From VXRJ01 sp965246995 (lineage in GTDB: Bacteria; Acidobacteriota; Vicinamibacteria; Vicinamibacterales; UBA8438), in the NCBI GenBank assembly GCA_965246995.1, contig OZ252008.1, forward strand, positions 1,240,001 through 1,304,000: 64,000 nucleotides of DNA, given 5' to 3'. Positions within the stretch are counted from its first letter, which is position 1; each line of letters starts with the position of its first letter. The notes beneath the pieces are model-generated. The model did no database searches. It was not told the origin of the DNA and worked only from the letters and a program-made list of their open reading frames with translations. Below are positions 27,144 through 36,032 of this stretch, piece after piece. A program made the position numbers and the translations under genes.

Positions 27144-28631
27144 ATGGGCAAAGCGTTCCGGCTCGGCCTAGGAGCCCGTGGTGAAACCCCCGCTACATTC
27201 GAGCGGCGATGCATCCCGCCTGAACGGCGTTGCTCCGCGGACTGCGTCAGTCCGCGGTCGCCATATGGCCAATATGCTCCCTCGTCGCGCCTTGTCAGCC
27301 GGGCGCCTCGCCGCTCTCGGTGCTACGCGGGGTTTCACCACGGGCTCCTCGTGCTGGCACTCGGTGCGGTCATCCCGGCACTCGCCCAGACGAACCAGCC
27401 GTCATCGTTGCCGGAAGGCACGTTGATCGAAGCCGTTCAGCGCCTGGACGCTAGCGCCGTCGCGGCGCTGATCGCGGGTGGTGCTGACGTGGACGAGACC
27501 CGTGATGACGGGTCGACGCCCCTGGCCTGGGCGGCGCTGCGGGACAGCACGGAAATTGCCGCGGCATTGCTGGACGCGGGCGCCGACCCGAACCCCACCG
27601 ACGAGAACGGTGAGACGCCGCTGCTCTTCGCCTCCGCGAACGGCAACGTGACCATCGCGCGGAGGCTGCTCGATGCCGGCGCAGCGGTGGACGCCGCCCG
27701 CTGGAGCGGTGACACCCCGCTGCTCGCCGCGGTCCGCGCCGGCAACGAGGCGTTGGTGCAGTTGCTCCTCGAGCGGGGCGCCGAGGTCGCCGTCGCCGAG
27801 TCTCGCATGGGGCAGACGCCGCTCATGTGGGCGGTTGCCGGCGGGCACAGCGCGATCACCCGCCTGCTGATCGCGCACGGCGCTGATGTCGCTGCGATTT
27901 CCACGAACGGCTCTCCCTCCATCCTCTTCGCCGCCGGCTCCGGTGACGCGGACAGCGCGCGCGCGTTGATCGATGGCGGTGCGGATCCGCACGTCACGGG
28001 CCCGGACGGCCAGACCGCCCTTCTGACCGCGGCGGCGGCCGGCCACGACGAGATGACCCGTCTGCTACTGGATCAGGGCGCCGATGTCCATGTCCGCGAT
28101 GGCGACGGGGACACCGTGCTGCACGCCGTCGTCGCTCAGGGCAACGTCGATCTGGCGCGAGAGCTTGTAGGGCAGGGGGCCGACCTGCATGCTCGCACCG
28201 GCGGCCCGGAGGGTGCGGCCCGGCGCCCTACCGGTGGGCTTACGCCGTTTCTCACCGCCGCGCAGGCGGGCAACGTGCCGATGATGCAGGCGTTGCTCGA
28301 TCTCGGAGCTGACCCGGCGGCGGAGACCAATGACGGTGCTGGCGCGGTGCTGCTGGCCACGCGCAGTCGCGAGCTGGACGCGGTGCGCTTCACGGTCGAG
28401 CTCGGTCTGGACGTCAACGCCCACCCCCGGGGTCGGCGCAGCGCGTTCCACACCGCGATCCGCGTCGGCGAAGACGCCATCGTCGAGTACCTGGCGGCCA
28501 ACGGCGCCGATTTCGACGCCCGTGATCAGTTCGGGCGCACCCCGCTGGAGGAGGCGGAGTTCGAGGCTCCGACGCATACCATCGAGCTGATGCGGCGATT
28601 GAGTGCGGAGCGCGCAGACGGGAGGCGGTGA
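27144..28631 (+). CDS. Secreted ankyrin-repeat protein with an in-frame MITE insertion in its signal peptide
   Basis: 495 residues with about eleven ankyrin units (recurring GADP/GADV and TPLLFAS/TPLMWA blocks), typical of protein-protein binding. The N-terminus starts MGKAFRLGL, is interrupted by 60 codons derived from a 178-bp repeat plus a 2-bp target duplication, then resumes VLALGAVIPALAQ. Removing 180 bp restores a textbook signal peptide, so the ancestral protein was secreted. The insertion keeps the frame open, but export is doubtful unless translation restarts downstream. ATG 27144 was chosen over TTG 27135 because it begins the restored signal. The partner is unknown. Confidence 0.85.
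   Translation: MGKAFRLGLGARGETPATFERRCIPPERRCSADCVSPRSPYGQYAPSSRLVSRAPRRSRCYAGFHHGLLVLALGAVIPALAQTNQPSSLPEGTLIEAVQRLDASAVAALIAGGADVDETRDDGSTPLAWAALRDSTEIAAALLDAGADPNPTDENGETPLLFASANGNVTIARRLLDAGAAVDAARWSGDTPLLAAVRAGNEALVQLLLERGAEVAVAESRMGQTPLMWAVAGGHSAITRLLIAHGADVAAISTNGSPSILFAAGSGDADSARALIDGGADPHVTGPDGQTALLTAAAAGHDEMTRLLLDQGADVHVRDGDGDTVLHAVVAQGNVDLARELVGQGADLHARTGGPEGAARRPTGGLTPFLTAAQAGNVPMMQALLDLGADPAAETNDGAGAVLLATRSRELDAVRFTVELGLDVNAHPRGRRSAFHTAIRVGEDAIVEYLAANGADFDARDQFGRTPLEEAEFEAPTHTIELMRRLSAERADGRR
27171..27348 (+). mobile_element. MITE-like element copy 1, inserted in the ankyrin gene
   Basis: 178 bp bounded by GGAGCCCGTGGTGAAACC and its inverse GGTTTCACCACGGGCTCC. It is flanked by TA on the left (27169-27170) and TC on the right, consistent with a TA duplication with one mutation. 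An internal perfect palindrome has 10-bp arms CCGCGGACTG/CAGTCCGCGG (27235-27244 and 27248-27257) around CGT. No coding capacity of its own; a copy in the opposite orientation lies at 51259. Confidence 0.85.
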
Positions 28632-28644
28632 GTCCCCGGCGCCA

Positions 28645-29496
28645 CTACGGCAGGTGCAGGTTGCCGCGGCCGCGGCCGGCGAACGAGTAGAGCGCCATGC
28701 CGGCGGCGGCTGCCATCTCGACCGCGACGCTCGAGGCAGCGCCGACCGACACCATCACGGGGATGCGCGCGGCTAGCGCTTTCTGCACGAGTTCGAAACC
28801 GGCCCGGCCGCTCACCACGAGGATGCGGTCGTCAAGCGGCATCTCGTCGCGCAGGACGAAGTGGCCGATCACCTTGTCGACCGCATTGTGGCGGCCGATA
28901 TCCTCGCGGACACTGCACAACTCACCGTCCATGGTGAAGATCCCTGCCGCGTGGATGCCGCCGGTGGCGTCGAAGAGCGATTGCGACGCGCGAAGGTGGG
29001 CGGGGAGCGATTCGAGCCGATCGAACAACGCCGCCGTCACGTCGACCGGCGTGACGCGCGGTACCTCCTGATCAAGTTCATCGATGGATGACTTGCCGCA
29101 GACGCCGCACGCCGCCGTCGCCCGGAACTCGCGTTGCTCTTCCGCGGCGGTGGACGACGGGGGCGCGGGTTCGGCCCGGACGATCTCCACGCGGTCGCCG
29201 GCGAAGTGCGTCACCCTGATTCGGGCTCGGTCGCCGGCGCTGGACGTGCCCTCACCGGCAACCGCGCGGAGCGACGCGATCCCGGTCCCGCTCGCAATCA
29301 AACCCTCGGCATGGAGGAAGCCCGCGGCGAGCTCCTCGTCGTCCCCCGGTGTGCGCATGGTGACGACCAGGGCCTTGCCGTCAAGCCGGATTTCGAGCGG
29401 CTCCTCGACGACGATCAGGTCGTCGACCAGAATCTCCCGGCGACGGCGCACCGTTACCGTCTTCAGCGCGGGCGAGAGAGCGGCTTTCGGTGGCAT
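28645..29496 (-). CDS. fdhD: Formate dehydrogenase accessory sulfurtransferase FdhD
   Basis: 283 residues from ATG 29496. It moves sulfur from IscS to the bis-MGD cofactor before insertion into formate dehydrogenase. The CxxC sulfur-carrying site is CGVCGKSS; other hallmarks are GFLHAEGLI, LFDATGGIHAAG, EDIGRHNAVDKVIG and SGRAGFELVQKA. The frame runs up to 29598, but that extension crosses a MITE relic and has no family similarity. ATG 29496 sits 6 nt after TATGAT. It is divergent from the formate dehydrogenase operon, one gene away, which fits its role. Confidence 0.94.
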   Translation of the reverse strand: MPPKAALSPALKTVTVRRRREILVDDLIVVEEPLEIRLDGKALVVTMRTPGDDEELAAGFLHAEGLIASGTGIASLRAVAGEGTSSAGDRARIRVTHFAGDRVEIVRAEPAPPSSTAAEEQREFRATAACGVCGKSSIDELDQEVPRVTPVDVTAALFDRLESLPAHLRASQSLFDATGGIHAAGIFTMDGELCSVREDIGRHNAVDKVIGHFVLRDEMPLDDRILVVSGRAGFELVQKALAARIPVMVSVGAASSVAVEMAAAAGMALYSFAGRGRGNLHLP

Positions 29497-29502
29497 GCGT
29501 CG

Positions 29503-29508
29503 ATCATA
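29503..29508 (-). promoter_or_regulatory. Candidate -10 box of fdhD
   Basis: The minus strand reads TATGAT followed by six bases and then the fdhD ATG. At this spacing transcription would begin at or next to the start codon, suggesting a leaderless mRNA. Confidence 0.4.
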
Positions 29509-29542
29509 GTGGTGATCGCCAGCGTCGAGACGGCGGGGGCGA

Positions 29543-29573
29543 GCAGCCCGCGGTGAAACCCTCGCTGTATTCG
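29543..29573 (+). repeat. MITE left-end relic upstream of fdhD
   Basis: GCAGCCCGCGGTGAAACC followed by CTCGCTGTATTCGA aligns with the left 31 bp of the MITE family, with a few substitutions. No right end is found before 29653. The 157-bp gap between fdhD and the next gene otherwise holds only promoter-like sequence (TATACT at 29625-29630). Confidence 0.6.
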
Positions 29574-29653
29574 ACCCACGGTGCCGACGGACTACCACGC
29601 CCTCGACATCTCAAGGAGGTTACCTATACTGGAACATCCCTGGAGGAGGAACG

Positions 29654-30583
29654 ATGCACCGGGACTGTCACCTGCCCGTATCAGCCGGGCTGCTGGCGTT
29701 CATGCTGGCGGCCGTCCCGGCTGCCCCTGCTTTCGCGCAGTGGACGCCGGATCGGCTAGCCGCCGATGGATCGGAGCTGCCCCGCACCCCGTGGGGCGCT
29801 CCGGATCTCCAGGGGGTATGGAACAACTCGACGACGCCGCCGCTCGAACGGCTGACCCGCGAGGAACAGGCCCAGGGGCGGCAGGCGCAGCAGGCGGTCA
29901 TCGAGGCGACGCGAGGCACCGGGGCGGGCTGGCTGGAGCAGGCGGGCGATATCGAGCGCGAATCGCTGATCATCGATCCGCCGGACGGGCGGATCCGAAT
30001 GGCGCCGTCCGGCGTACAGCGGCTGATCTACCGGGAGAACGCCCGCGCCGGCCGCGGCGAGGCAGACTCGTGGCTTGACCGCAACAGTTGGGAGCGCTGC
30101 ATCTCGCGGACCCTGCCGACCGCGATGATCCCGACGCTGTACAATGCCAACTACCAGATCTTTCAGACGCCTGACCATTTCGTCCTGGTGATGGAGATGA
30201 TCCACGAGGCGCGCATCGTGCCGCTCGACGGGCGGCCGCACGCCCGGGGGGCGGTGCGCCAGTGGCTCGGCGATAGCCGCGGGCACTGGGAGGGCGACAC
30301 ACTGGTTGTCGAGACGCTCCACTTCAACGACCGGCTCGACGGTGGCGACCACCAGCCGTCGCACGTCACCCCGACCGGGCCGCGCGGGTTGGGGGAGACC
30401 CTCCGGCTGGTCGAACGGTTCACGCTGCTCGATGCCAACACCATCGACTACCGAGTGACCGTCGAGGACCCGCAGACCTTCGCCGCGCCCTACACCGCGG
30501 CAATACCGATGCACCGGTCGGCTCCCGGCATCACCCTGTTCGATTGTCAGGTGAGCCCGGGCGGAGTTGGGGTTGTGGTATAA
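29654..30583 (+). CDS. Secreted protein of the WGxPDLQ family (paralogue B, altered C-terminus)
   Basis: 309 residues with a signal peptide ending AFAQW. It shares the family blocks TPWGAPDLQGVWN, SLIIDPPDGRIRM, WERCISR, YQIFQTPDHFVLVMEMIHEARIVPL and GHWEGDTLVVETLHF with the protein at 14701. The terminal YEYACHEGN...ILSG block of that paralogue is missing: the end reads LFDCQVSPGGVGVVV and stops about 20 residues early, so the tail may have been lost or rewritten. The stop TAA overlaps the TATAAC box of fdnG. Start ATG follows GGAGGA. Function unknown; position beside the formate dehydrogenase genes is probably fortuitous. Confidence 0.78.
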   Translation: MHRDCHLPVSAGLLAFMLAAVPAAPAFAQWTPDRLAADGSELPRTPWGAPDLQGVWNNSTTPPLERLTREEQAQGRQAQQAVIEATRGTGAGWLEQAGDIERESLIIDPPDGRIRMAPSGVQRLIYRENARAGRGEADSWLDRNSWERCISRTLPTAMIPTLYNANYQIFQTPDHFVLVMEMIHEARIVPLDGRPHARGAVRQWLGDSRGHWEGDTLVVETLHFNDRLDGGDHQPSHVTPTGPRGLGETLRLVERFTLLDANTIDYRVTVEDPQTFAAPYTAAIPMHRSAPGITLFDCQVSPGGVGVVV

Positions 30584-30584
30584 C
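30579..30584 (+). promoter_or_regulatory. Candidate -10 box of the formate dehydrogenase operon
   Basis: TATAAC lies 19 nt before the fdnG ATG and overlaps the stop codon of the preceding gene. No clear -35 or Shine-Dalgarno is visible. Confidence 0.35.
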
Positions 30585-30603
30585 GAGCCGACGTCGGTTA
30601 CCC

Positions 30604-33600
30604 ATGGACATTTCCCGCCGGACATTCCTTAAGGCCTCGGTCACCGGAGCGGTTGCGGTGAACGCCCTCGGCTTCGACCTCCGCCCGGCCCACGCCGCCG
30701 TCCGCCAGCTCAAGATCCGGAACGCGCGCGAGTACCGCACCGTCTGCCCCTACTGCGCGGTGGGCTGCGGGACGATCGCCTACGTCCACGGCAGCGGCGG
30801 CCTGAACACTACGAACACGGTGATCCACGTCGAGGGAGATCCCGACAATCCGATCAACGGCGGCACCCTCTGCCCGAAGGGCGCGTCGCAGATGCAGCTC
30901 GCGGTCAGTCCGCGCCTCCGCCACCAGCCGCTCATCCGCCGCGCCGGCGCGGCCGACTGGGAGGAGATCGAATGGGACGAGGCGATGGACTGGTTCGCGC
31001 GGAAGTTCAAGGACTCGCGCGACGCCTCGTTTATCGGGGAGGACGAAGACGGCCGCACCGTCAACCGCGTCGAGGGGATCGCCTGGGTCGGCAGCGCCAC
31101 TGTCTCGAACGAGGACGCGTACCTCATCACGAAGACGATGCGTGCGATGGGGCTGGTGTACATCGATCACCAGGCCCGGATATGACACAGCCCCACGGTG
31201 GCCAGTCTGGCCGCCACGTTCGGGCGCGGGGCGATGACCAACCACTGGAAGGACATCAAGAACGCCGATGTCATTCTGGTGATGGGAGCGAACCCGGCGG
31301 AGAACCATCCGTGCGGGTTCAAGTGGGCGCTCGAGGCGCGTGACGAGCGGGGCGCCAAGCTCGTCACCATCGATCCCCGCTTCACCCGCACGTCGGCCGT
31401 CGCGGATCGGCACATGCAGATCCGGCCCGGCTCCGACATCGCAATTCTGGGCGGGTTGATCCGCTACACGCTCGAACGCGACCTCCATCACGCCGACTAC
31501 GTTCGGGCGCATACCAACGCGTCGTTCATCGTCGGCGAGCAGTTCGGGTTCGACGACGGGCTGTTCGCCGGATTCGACGAAGCAGCAGGGAACTACGACC
31601 GGACCGCGTGGGCCTACGAGCAGGGCTCCGACGGCTTCGTCCGTCGCGACATGACGCTGGAGCATCCCCGCTCGGTCTTCCAGTTGCTGAAGCAGCACTA
31701 CGACCGTTACACCCCCGCCGTCGCGGCCGACATCGCCGGCTGCTCCGAGGAAGACTTCCTCATGATGGCGGAGATCATCTGCTCGACCGGGCGCGCCGAC
31801 CGCGTCGGCACGATCATGTACGCCGTTGGCTGGACGATGCATACCGTCGGCAGCCAGATCATCCGGACCGCCGCAATCCTGCAACTGCTGCTGGGCAACA
31901 TCGGACGTCCCGGCGGCGGCATTAACGCGCTCCGTGGTCACGCGAACGTGCAGGGGGCGACCGACCACGCCATCGTCGCGGGGATTCTGCCCGGCTATCT
32001 CAAGGTGCCCACGCCGCCGCAGACGTCGCTCGCCGCGCATCTGCAGGATTCGACGCCGCGGCCGCTCGTCCCCGACACCGTCAACTACTGGGGCAACTAT
32101 CCGAAGTTCTACGTCTCGCAGATGAAGGCGTGGTTCGGTGATCACGCGACGCCGGCGAACGACTTCGCGTACGACTACCTCGCCAAGCAAGGGGAGGACG
32201 CCACCTGGCTGTCGATTTGGGACAAGGCGCGCGCCGGCACGCTCGAAGGATTCGTTGCCCTGGGCTTCAACCCGCTGCTCGCCGGTCCCGATGTGCCGCG
32301 GCTGCTCGATGCGATGTCGAAGCTTCGGTGGAAGGTGGTCATCGATCCGTTCATGCTCGACTCGGCCGAATTCTGGAAGGCGCCCGGCATGAATCCGGCG
32401 GAGATCGACACCGAGGTGCTGTACCTCCCGTCTTCCCACTGGATCGAGCGGGACGGATCGTTTACCAACAGCGGACGCTGGGCGCAGTGGAAGGAGAAGG
32501 CGGTTGATCCGCCGATCGGCGTCCGCTCCGACACCTGGATCCTCTCGGAGCTGTTCTGGCGTGTGAAGGAGCTGTACCGGGAAGAAGGCGGTGCCTGGAA
32601 CGATGCCATTCAGGACCTCGCCTGGAACTATCTCAACCCGCGCGAGCCGATCCTGGAGGAGCTCGCGCAGGAGATCAACGGTTACGACCTGGCGTCGGGC
32701 CGGCTGCTCTCGTCGTTCGGCGAGTTGCAGGACGACGGCTCGACCTCGGCCGGCAACTGGATCTACACCGGCAGCTTTACCGAGGCGGGCAACCAGATGC
32801 AGCGCCGCGGGACGTCGGACCCGACCGGCCTCGGCATGCACCACGACTGGGGGTTCAGTTGGCCGGCGAACCGGCGCGTCCTCTACAACCGCGCGTCGGC
32901 CGACGCGGAGGGGCGCCCGTGGGATCCGGCGCGCGCCGGCATCGCCTGGAACGGCCGCGAGTGGATCGGCGACGTCCCCGACTTCGGCCGGACGACCCCG
33001 CCCGATGCGGCGGGTGCGTTCATCATGACCGAGGAGGGGGTGGCCCGGTTGTTCAGCGGCGGGCATCTGGCGGACGGCCCCTTCTCGGAGCACTACGAGC
33101 CGGTCGAGAGTCCCTCGCCGAACGTGCTGCACAACGGCGTGCCGGTCAACCCGGTGATCCGGTGGTACGACGGGGTACGCGAGTCGCTCGCGTCGACCGG
33201 CGACCCGGAGTTCCCCTACGCCTGCACCGTCTACCGCGTCGTCGAACGCGAGCACTTTGTCACGTCAAACGTGCCGTATCTCGTCGAGACGATGCCCGAC
33301 TTCTTTGTCGAGGTGCCGGAGGGGCTGGCGGCGGAGAAGGAGATCCCGAACGGCAGCCGGGTGCGCGTCTGGTCGAAGCGGGGCGAGGTGGAGGGGATCG
33401 CGATTGTCACGAAGCGGATCCGACCGCTCCGGGTGAATGGCCGCGTGACCTGGACCGTCGGCATCCCGGTCCACTGGGGTTTCGTCGGCCTGACGCAGGG
33501 GTCGATGGCGAACCTGCTGACGCCGTTCATCGGCGATGCGAACACGGGCTGCCCGGAATTCAAGGCGTTCCTGGTGAACATCGCGCCGGCCGGCGGCGCG

Positions 33601-33618
33601 GCGAGGGTGGAGACGTAG
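30604..33618 (+). CDS. fdnG: Formate dehydrogenase-N alpha subunit, selenocysteine-containing
   Basis: One 1004-residue protein read through TGA at 31183-31185 as selenocysteine 194. E. coli FdnG has 1015 residues with Sec at 196 in a near-identical context: RI-Sec-HSPTVASLAATFGRGAMTNHW here. The N-terminus SRRTFLKAS is a Tat signal; CPYCAVGCG and GTLCPKG hold the [4Fe-4S] cysteines; bis-MGD-binding molybdopterin domains fill the rest. It oxidises formate to CO2 in the periplasm and passes electrons to FdnH. A SECIS-type hairpin follows the TGA. The stop is 4 bp from fdnH. Reading it as two ORFs (ending 31185, starting 31198) would miss the active site. Confidence 0.95.
31183..31215 (+). promoter_or_regulatory. 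In-frame UGA plus bacterial SECIS-like hairpin
   Basis: After the TGA, 18 nt lead to the loop AGTCT (31204-31208), closed by a 7-bp stem GGTGGCC/GGCCGCC (31197-31203 with 31209-31215, one G-T pair). E. coli fdhF has the same 18-nt spacing and a GGUCU loop. This would recruit SelB for selenocysteine insertion. selA, selB, selC and selD are not in the window. Confidence 0.85.
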
Positions 33619-33622
33619 CACT

Positions 33623-34531
33623 ATGGCCGACAGCTTGACCATTCGCCGCGTCTCCGCGAGCCCGGACGCATTCATCCCGATCGACGCGCTCCGCTCGGGC
33701 GGGCCGACCTACGCCAAGCTGGTGGACATCTCCGCCTGCATCGGCTGCAAGGGCTGCGAGGTCGCTTGCAAGGAATGGAACGACCTCGGCATCGAGCCGA
33801 CCGCCAACTTCGGCAGCTATCAGAGTCACAAGGACCTGAGCCCGAAGACGTGGCTCCTGATGCGCTTCAACGAGGTCGAGATCGACGGCAACCTCAACTG
33901 GCTGATCAAGAAGGACGCTTGCCTCCACTGCGAGGATCCCGGCTGCCTGTTCGCTTGTCCGGCGCCGGGGGCCATCGTCCAGTACACGAACGGCATCGTC
34001 GACTTCAACCAGGAGAACTGCATCGGGTGCCAGTCCTGCGTCAGCGGCTGTCCGTTCGACATCCCGCGGTTCGACGTCCACACGCGCAAGGTCTCGAAGT
34101 GCAACATGTGCGTCGACCGGGTGGAGGCCGGGCTCGAGCCGGCCTGCGTGAAGACCTGCCCGACCAACGCCATCTCCTGGGGTAGCAAGCACGACATGCT
34201 GGCGCTGGCCGACCAGAAGGTGGAGAAGCTCAACGCGCGCGGCTACCAGAACGCGTCCGTCTACAACCCGGCGGGCGTCGGCGGCACGCACATGATGTAC
34301 GTCGTTCCCCACGGCAACCGGCTGGAGGACTACAGCCTGCCGTCCGACCCGATGGCAAGTCCGGCGCCGATGACCGGGCTCGCGTTCCTGAAGCGGGTTG
34401 GCGCCTACGTCATGGGCTTCAGCGTGCTGGGCGCGCTGGTCCACTTCATCCGCTATGGCCCCGAGCGAGTGGACGAGCACGACGACGCGCCTGCCGCGCC
34501 AGCAGCGGGGGAGCAGACGGATGGCGAGTGA
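33623..34531 (+). CDS. fdnH: Formate dehydrogenase-N iron-sulfur beta subunit
   Basis: 302 residues. Four ferredoxin-type cysteine groups are present: CIGCKGCEVACK, CLHCEDPGCLFACP, CIGCQSCVSGCP and CNMCVDR...CVKTCP, enough for four [4Fe-4S] clusters. A C-terminal helix (LKRVGAYVMGFSVLGALVHFIRYG) anchors it to the membrane, as in E. coli FdnH. It carries electrons from the selenoprotein subunit to the cytochrome b subunit. There is no signal peptide of its own, so it should be exported with FdnG by Tat. It overlaps fdnI by 11 bp. Confidence 0.95.
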   Translation: MADSLTIRRVSASPDAFIPIDALRSGGPTYAKLVDISACIGCKGCEVACKEWNDLGIEPTANFGSYQSHKDLSPKTWLLMRFNEVEIDGNLNWLIKKDACLHCEDPGCLFACPAPGAIVQYTNGIVDFNQENCIGCQSCVSGCPFDIPRFDVHTRKVSKCNMCVDRVEAGLEPACVKTCPTNAISWGSKHDMLALADQKVEKLNARGYQNASVYNPAGVGGTHMMYVVPHGNRLEDYSLPSDPMASPAPMTGLAFLKRVGAYVMGFSVLGALVHFIRYGPERVDEHDDAPAAPAAGEQTDGE

Positions 34532-35141
34532 CCGCCTCCTGCGCCGTTTCACGTTCGTCGAACGCCTGGTCCACTGGGTGGTGGGCGTCACCTTCGTCCT
34601 GCTGCTCACCACCGGTCTGGCCTTTGCGCACCCGTCGCTTTTCTTCCTGACGACACTTCTTGGCGGCGGTCCGTCCGCGCTCCTGCTCCATCCCTGGGTG
34701 GGCGCCCTCTTCAGCATCGCGCTCCTGGTGATGATCGGAATCTGGATCCGGGACATGTTTCTCGACACCGCAGACCGCCGCTGGCTCCGGGCGCTGCCCG
34801 CGTACGTGACGCGCGACCACGGGAATGTGCCGCCCGCCGGGAAGTACAACGCCGGACAGAAGCTCTTCTTCTGGTCGCAGTTCGCCTTCGGCGCCCTGCT
34901 CTTGCTGAGCGGCATCCCGCTCTGGTTCCCGGTGGGATGGGAGTCGTCAACCCTCCAGTGGATGCGCCTCCTTCACTACGCCGTCACGCTCGGCGGTGGC
35001 GTCGCGCTCGTCGTTCATGTCTATCTCGGCACGCTGGCCTATCCCGGCACGGCCCGCGGCATGATCGACGGCACCGTGACCGAACGCTGGGCCCGCCACC
35101 ACCACCCGGCCTGGAAGCCGGAGGAGTCGACCCGGACGTAG
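34521..35141 (+). CDS. fdnI: Formate dehydrogenase cytochrome b556 gamma subunit
   Basis: 206 residues from ATG 34521, inside the end of fdnH. Four membrane helices are visible, with haem-ligand histidines likely in VERLVHWVVG, LLHPWVG, LLHYAVTL and LVVHVYLG. It transfers electrons from FdnH to quinone. The C-terminus GTVTERWARHHHPAW is characteristic. The longer frame from 34398 is out-of-frame reading of fdnH. Overlap and order G-H-I match the E. coli fdn operon. Confidence 0.93.
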   Translation: MASDRLLRRFTFVERLVHWVVGVTFVLLLTTGLAFAHPSLFFLTTLLGGGPSALLLHPWVGALFSIALLVMIGIWIRDMFLDTADRRWLRALPAYVTRDHGNVPPAGKYNAGQKLFFWSQFAFGALLLLSGIPLWFPVGWESSTLQWMRLLHYAVTLGGGVALVVHVYLGTLAYPGTARGMIDGTVTERWARHHHPAWKPEESTRT

Positions 35142-35147
35142 CTGCCC

Positions 35148-35990
35148 GTGCCGCCCGATCCGGTCTGGAGCCGCCGTCGCACGCGCGCTGACAAGCTGCG
35201 CGCCAAGCATGCCCCCGCGGCCGAACTGCTGAGGTTCTATGCCGATCTCCTCGCGCTGCAGGAGCCGATCTACGGTGAGGCGCTGCACTCCTCCTGGCCG
35301 GCGGTAGATCCCGAGCGGGTGCTTATTCGGCTCGACCGCCTGCCGGAACGGCAGACCAGCTGGGTATTCGACAAGTTCATCCGCGCACTGCCGCCGTCGG
35401 CGACGCCCGTGCTGAAGGCGATCGCCGAACGTCTCGCCAGCGATCGGGATGCCCGGCACGACCTCATCGTTGCTTGCGTCGCCCGGCAAACGCTGGATGA
35501 CGTTGCCGATCGGCTCGACTGCGACCCCACGCCGCTGGAGTTCTTTCCCCGTGCCTTCCTGCAGCCGCACGCCGAAGCGCTCTTCGTCCGCGCCGGCGCC
35601 GCCGGTCTCGCCTCGAACTCGCTCGCCCCGGCGTCCTGTCCCCACTGTCGATCCCGTCCCGTCGCCGCCATCCTGCGAGACGAGCCGGAAATCAAGGGTC
35701 GCAGGACCCTCCTCTGTTCCCTTTGCGCCGCCGAATGGAACTTCCCCCGAACCCGGTGCGCGGCTTGCGGAGAAGAAGCGCCCGGTAAACTGCTGTCCCA
35801 TGTAGCGGAGGGATGGTCCCACGTCCGCGTGGACGAATGCGGGTCGTGCAACACCTACATGAAGACCATCGACCTGCGGGAATTTGGCCTCGCGGTCCCC
35901 GTCGTCGATGAACTCGCTTCGATAGAACTGGACGTTTGGGCAGCAGAACGGAAGCTGACCAAGTACCAGCCCAATCTCCTCGGCGTGTAG
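35148..35990 (+). CDS. fdhE: Formate dehydrogenase accessory protein FdhE
   Basis: 280 residues from GTG 35148, 6 bp after fdnI. The C-terminal half carries the rubredoxin-like metal-binding pairs CPHC, CSLC, CAAC and CGSC that define FdhE, a cytoplasmic iron protein needed for assembly or quality control of respiratory formate dehydrogenases. The N-terminal half is helical and variable, as usual. Its presence completes the fdnGHI-fdhE set and supports a working selenoprotein enzyme rather than a decaying gene. Confidence 0.92.
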   Translation: MPPDPVWSRRRTRADKLRAKHAPAAELLRFYADLLALQEPIYGEALHSSWPAVDPERVLIRLDRLPERQTSWVFDKFIRALPPSATPVLKAIAERLASDRDARHDLIVACVARQTLDDVADRLDCDPTPLEFFPRAFLQPHAEALFVRAGAAGLASNSLAPASCPHCRSRPVAAILRDEPEIKGRRTLLCSLCAAEWNFPRTRCAACGEEAPGKLLSHVAEGWSHVRVDECGSCNTYMKTIDLREFGLAVPVVDELASIELDVWAAERKLTKYQPNLLGV

Positions 35991-35996
35991 CAGCTC

Positions 35997-36011
35997 CCGC
36001 CGCTGCGGCGG
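35997..36011 (+). terminator. Small GC hairpin after fdhE
   Basis: CCGCCG (35997-36002), loop CTG, CGGCGG (36006-36011): a perfect 6-bp stem directly after the fdhE stop and before the thiolase -10 box. There is no T-tract, so termination is only possible, not shown. Confidence 0.3.
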
Positions 36012-36017
36012 CACCTC

Positions 36018-36023
36018 TATAAT
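36018..36023 (+). promoter_or_regulatory. Candidate -10 box of the thiolase gene
   Basis: TATAAT lies 9 nt before the ATG at 36033, suggesting a very short or absent leader. No Shine-Dalgarno is present between them. Confidence 0.45.
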
Positions 36024-36032
36024 GCGGCGTTC

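Noticed and set aside
27169..27350. CRISPR-like or REP array from the many short repeats
   Set aside because: The repeats are dispersed, TA-flanked, inverted at their ends and not regularly spaced; they fit MITEs better.
30598..33255. 885-residue minus-strand open frame
   Set aside because: It is antisense to fdnG, has no recognisable domain, and reflects the third-position GC bias that keeps antisense frames open.
31198..33618. Independent formate dehydrogenase gene starting after the TGA
   Set aside because: The segment directly continues the upstream frame; the missing residue is the Sec active site and a SECIS-like hairpin follows, so it is one gene.
35990..36003. MITE relic at the fdhE stop (TAGCAGCTCCCG)
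   Set aside because: Similarity ends after about nine bases and the next bases form a different hairpin.
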